From: a bacterium | GTDB taxonomy: Bacteria; JAMCPX01 | Length of the DNA: 7,591 bases | Reading direction: 5' to 3' | NCBI GenBank assembly: GCA_027364825.1 | Contig: DAHXOM010000345.1 | Span: 1 to 7,591, forward strand | Shown here: piece after piece, positions 5,392 through 7,591 of the stretch | Layout of the letters: each line of letters opens with the position of its first letter | Numbering within the stretch: position 1 is the first letter of the stretch | Position numbers and translations under genes: made by a program | The notes under the pieces: model-generated | Told to the model about the DNA's origin: nothing | Databases searched by the model: none | What the model saw: only the letters and a program-made list of their open reading frames with translations

Positions 5392-6917
5392 ATAATAAAA
5401 TTTTAATATTCGATACAACATTAAGGGACGGGGAGCAGTCCCCCGGCTCAAGCATGAACATCCAGGAAAAATTAAAGGTTGCACAGCAGTTAAAGCGGCT
5501 GAATGTGGACATTATCGAAGCCGGTTTTCCGATAGCATCTGTCGGAGATTTTGAGGCTGTGAAAGAGATAGCGACCAATGTCAGGGGCATAACCGTTGCC
5601 GGACTCGCAAGGACCAGCAGGGCCGATGTGGAAATGGCTTACGAGGCATTGAAACCGGCGGACAAACCGAGAATACATGTTTTTGTCGCAACCTCGGATA
5701 TACACCTGAAGGCAAAGTTGAAAAAGAGCAGGGACGAGGTCATAGAGATGACGGCGCAGTCCGTTGCACTTGCAAGAAAGCTCGTTAACGATGTGGAATT
5801 CTCGGCAGAGGACGCAACGCGGAGCGACAAGGACTACCTCGTAAAGGTATGTCAGGCTGCCATCGATGCCGGCGCAATGACCATAAATATTCCCGACACC
5901 GTAGGCTATACTACCCCGGATGAGTTTTCAGAGCTTATCAGGCACGTGAGAGCAAACATAAAAGCGCCGGATTCCCTTGTTATCAGTGTACACTGCCACA
6001 ACGATCTCGGCCTTGCGGTTGCCAATTCACTCGCAGCGCTCAAGGAAGGTGCACGACAGATCGAATGCACCATAAACGGCATCGGCGAGAGGGCCGGTAA
6101 TGCCGCTCTGGAAGAAATAGTCATGGCGCTGAAAACAAGGAAAAACTTCTTTAATTTCTCAACGGATGTCGTTACCGAGCAGATCTATCCGTCGAGCAGG
6201 CTGCTCAGCCAGATCACCGGCATATCGGTGCAGCCCAATAAGGCTGTCGTCGGTGCAAATGCATTTGCACATGAGGCCGGCATCCATCAGGATGGAGTAT
6301 TAAAAGAAAAGCTCACCTATGAAATCATGACGCCCCAGTCGATAGGTTTGCCGTCAAACATGCTTGTACTCGGCAAGCATTCCGGAAGGCATGCGTTCAG
6401 GGAAAGGGTAAAAACGCTCGGGTATGAATTGACGGACGAGCAGATAGATAACGCCTTCGTTGTCTTTAAACAGGTCGCGGATAAAAAGAAAGAGGTTTAC
6501 GATGAGGACATCGAGGCCATTATAGCCGACAGGGTACTGCAATGGGCAGAGAAGTATAAACTCGAATCCGTGAATATTTCCTCCGGAACAGATATGCTGC
6601 CGACGGCAACCGTAAAAATAAACATGGATGGCAACGTTATGACCGAAAGCGGACATGGTGACGGACCCGTTGATGCCGTCTATAAGACCATTACCTCGAT
6701 AACAAAGACCGGAAGCAGGCTGATGAGGTATCAGGTCAATGCGATAACAGGCGGGACCGATGCCCAGGGAGAGGTATCGGTAAGGATAGAGGAAGACGGC
6801 CATACCGTGAGCGGTACAGGTTCCGATACGGACATTATTGTTGCAAGCGCCAAGGCTTACATGAACGCTTTGAATAAGCTTGAACAGAGGAAAGCTAATA
6901 AGATAAAAGGATTCTGA
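5388..6917 (+). CDS. leuA: 2-isopropylmalate synthase
   Basis: This enzyme condenses acetyl-CoA with 2-oxoisovalerate to 2-isopropylmalate, the committed step of leucine synthesis. The 509-residue length and layout match the E. coli-type enzyme: a catalytic TIM barrel (about 1-270) with FDTTLRDGEQSPG at 8-20, VEFSAEDATR at 136-145, NIPDTVGYT at 167-175, HCHNDLGLA at 202-210 and NGIGERAGN at 230-238; a linker subdomain with GIHQDGVLK and LGKHSGRHA; and a C-terminal allosteric domain (about 390-500) with GDGPVDAVY and TDIIVASAKAYMNAL. By comparison with the family, the metal ligands are D14, H202, H204 and N238. The intact regulatory domain predicts leucine feedback inhibition. Homocitrate and citramalate synthases are the main alternatives. 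Close agreement with the LeuA pattern over the whole length, and leuC directly downstream, favour leuA. Confidence 0.96.
   Translation: MNNKILIFDTTLRDGEQSPGSSMNIQEKLKVAQQLKRLNVDIIEAGFPIASVGDFEAVKEIATNVRGITVAGLARTSRADVEMAYEALKPADKPRIHVFVATSDIHLKAKLKKSRDEVIEMTAQSVALARKLVNDVEFSAEDATRSDKDYLVKVCQAAIDAGAMTINIPDTVGYTTPDEFSELIRHVRANIKAPDSLVISVHCHNDLGLAVANSLAALKEGARQIECTINGIGERAGNAALEEIVMALKTRKNFFNFSTDVVTEQIYPSSRLLSQITGISVQPNKAVVGANAFAHEAGIHQDGVLKEKLTYEIMTPQSIGLPSNMLVLGKHSGRHAFRERVKTLGYELTDEQIDNAFVVFKQVADKKKEVYDEDIEAIIADRVLQWAEKYKLESVNISSGTDMLPTATVKINMDGNVMTESGHGDGPVDAVYKTITSITKTGSRLMRYQVNAITGGTDAQGEVSVRIEEDGHTVSGTGSDTDIIVASAKAYMNALNKLEQRKANKIKGF
6253..6270. repeat. 18-bp perfect palindrome inside leuA
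   Basis: GTGCAAATG followed by its exact reverse complement CATTTGCAC. It encodes GANAFAH, a conserved part of the enzyme, so protein constraint and chance are sufficient explanations. Confidence 0.5.
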
Positions 6918-6932
6918 ATACGCCACTTTTAA

Positions 6933-6953
6933 TTCCCCCCTGATAAGGGGGAA
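6933..6953. repeat. GC-rich hairpin between leuA and leuC
   Basis: TTCCCCC (6933-6939) and GGGGGAA (6947-6953) form a 7-bp stem around a 7-base loop, 15 bases after the leuA stop. No T run follows on the plus strand, so transcription should continue into leuC. The composition (C run, TGATAA, G run) resembles dispersed intergenic hairpin repeats in some bacterial genomes; copy number cannot be judged here. It may stabilise or process the message between the genes. Confidence 0.5.
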
Positions 6954-6982
6954 AATAAGGGATATAAACAAAAATAAGAAAG

Positions 6983-6988
6983 AAAGGA
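6983..6988 (+). promoter_or_regulatory. leuC ribosome-binding site
   Basis: AAAGGA (6983-6988) lies 7 bases before the ATG at 6996, within a purine-rich stretch. It supports this start over the second ATG two codons later. Confidence 0.7.
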
Positions 6989-6995
6989 ATTTGAT

Positions 6996-7591
6996 ATGGG
7001 AATGACAATTACAGAAAAGATTTTGGCTCAGCATGCCGGAGTACAGCATGTTGAACCCGGGCAGCTCGTTATGGCAAATGTGGATCTGGCACTCGGAAAC
7101 GACGTTACAGCACCCATTGCCATCGATGAATTTAAGAGACACGGCGGTAAAGATGTTTTTGACAAAAGCAGGGTAGTGCTTGTTCCGGATCATTTTGCAC
7201 CGAACAAAGATATAAAGTCAGCGATCCAGTGTAAGATACTGAGGGATTTTGCGAAGGAAAAGGGTATCGAAAACTACTTTGAGACAGGGAAGATGGGTAT
7301 TGAACACGCCTTACTGCCGGAATCAGGGCTTGTTGCACCCGGTGATCTTATCATAGGTGCGGACAGCCATACCTGTACCTATGGTGCCGTCGGTGCTTTT
7401 TCAACAGGCGTCGGCAGCACGGATCTTGCCGCAGCCATGCTGAGCGGAAAAGCGTGGTTCAAGGTACCACCTACCATAAAGTTTGTGTATCACAGTGATA
7501 AGAAGGGCAAGCTCGGGAACTGGGTATACGGTAAGGACGTCATACTGTACACAATAGGAGAGATAGGAGTTGACGGTGCACTGTACAAGGC
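6996..7591 (+). CDS. leuC: 3-isopropylmalate dehydratase large subunit (3' partial)
   Basis: The frame from ATG 6996 is open to the window end and gives the first 198 residues. With the small subunit LeuD, this [4Fe-4S] protein isomerises 2-isopropylmalate to 3-isopropylmalate. Aconitase-family motifs are clear: MGMTITEKILAQHAG at the start, ND.TAP at 35-40, DHFAPNKD at 65-72, GIEHALLPE at 101-109, GADSHTCTYGA at 121-131 and STGVGSTDLAAAM at 136-148, then WVYGKDVILYTIGEIGVDGA. C127 should be the first cluster ligand; the later C-x2-C pair lies beyond the window. The N-terminus is of the shorter HacA-like class (about 420 residues, shared with archaea), not the 466-residue E. coli class. Homoaconitase or a related isomerase is possible by sequence alone, but leuA directly upstream argues for the leucine pathway. 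The gap to leuA is 78 bases, and leuD and leuB are expected downstream. Confidence 0.94.
   Translation, partial: MGMTITEKILAQHAGVQHVEPGQLVMANVDLALGNDVTAPIAIDEFKRHGGKDVFDKSRVVLVPDHFAPNKDIKSAIQCKILRDFAKEKGIENYFETGKMGIEHALLPESGLVAPGDLIIGADSHTCTYGAVGAFSTGVGSTDLAAAMLSGKAWFKVPPTIKFVYHSDKKGKLGNWVYGKDVILYTIGEIGVDGALYK

Noticed and set aside
6354..7193. A 279-codon open frame on the minus strand spanning the end of leuA and start of leuC
   Set aside because: It is antisense to two well-supported genes, covers their conserved motifs, has no recognisable domain in its translation, and is best explained as a by-product of the sense codons.
1..7591. Defence system, phage, transposon, CRISPR array, tRNA or rRNA
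   Set aside because: Every long plus- or minus-strand gene except the partial first one is assigned to a housekeeping or scaffold family. I saw no transposase, integrase, direct-repeat array or tRNA-like cloverleaf.

Overview
The window is an ordinary bacterial chromosomal segment of moderate GC content. It holds seven protein genes plus the end of an eighth, and no mobile element, CRISPR array, tRNA or rRNA. Several features fit a deltaproteobacterial (Desulfobacterota-type) or related anaerobic lineage: a PATAN/DUF4388 protein fused to a J-domain and TPRs, C5-pathway heme synthesis through HemL, a short PSD-A-type phosphatidylserine decarboxylase next to pssA and leuA, and the approximately 420-residue HacA-like type of LeuC. 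This placement is inferred from gene content and was not checked by phylogeny.

Layout. Positions 1-2278 form a plus-strand cluster: the C-terminal end of an unrecognised protein, then a 468-residue PATAN/MshEN-like/J-domain/TPR protein, then peptide deformylase (def), whose ATG shares one base with the preceding stop. A 52-base gap containing a five-copy 9-bp degenerate tandem repeat separates def from the convergent, minus-strand hemL. The hemL gene has a good promoter and ribosome-binding site, which set its start at 3617. From about 3640 to 3754 lies a divergent promoter region. To its right is a plus-strand run of psd, pssA, leuA and leuC, the last cut by the window end. A 121-base leader containing a possible weak terminator, several palindromes and a very short upstream ORF separates pssA from leuA. 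A GC-rich hairpin lies between leuA and leuC.

How the genes work together. PssA makes phosphatidylserine from CDP-diacylglycerol and serine, and Psd decarboxylates it to phosphatidylethanolamine, so the two adjacent genes give the complete two-step route. LeuA and LeuC carry out the first two steps of the leucine branch from 2-oxoisovalerate; leuD and leuB are expected beyond the window or elsewhere. HemL produces 5-aminolevulinate for tetrapyrroles. Def removes the formyl group from new proteins. The J-domain protein probably links a PATAN-type regulatory or interaction module to a DnaK chaperone, but its real job is unknown.

I found no convincing previously undescribed system. The items most worth a second look are the PATAN-J-TPR fusion protein, the overlapping mini-ORF and palindrome-rich leader before leuA, the possible leaderless start of psd, the competing internal start of pssA, and the 9-bp repeat block.
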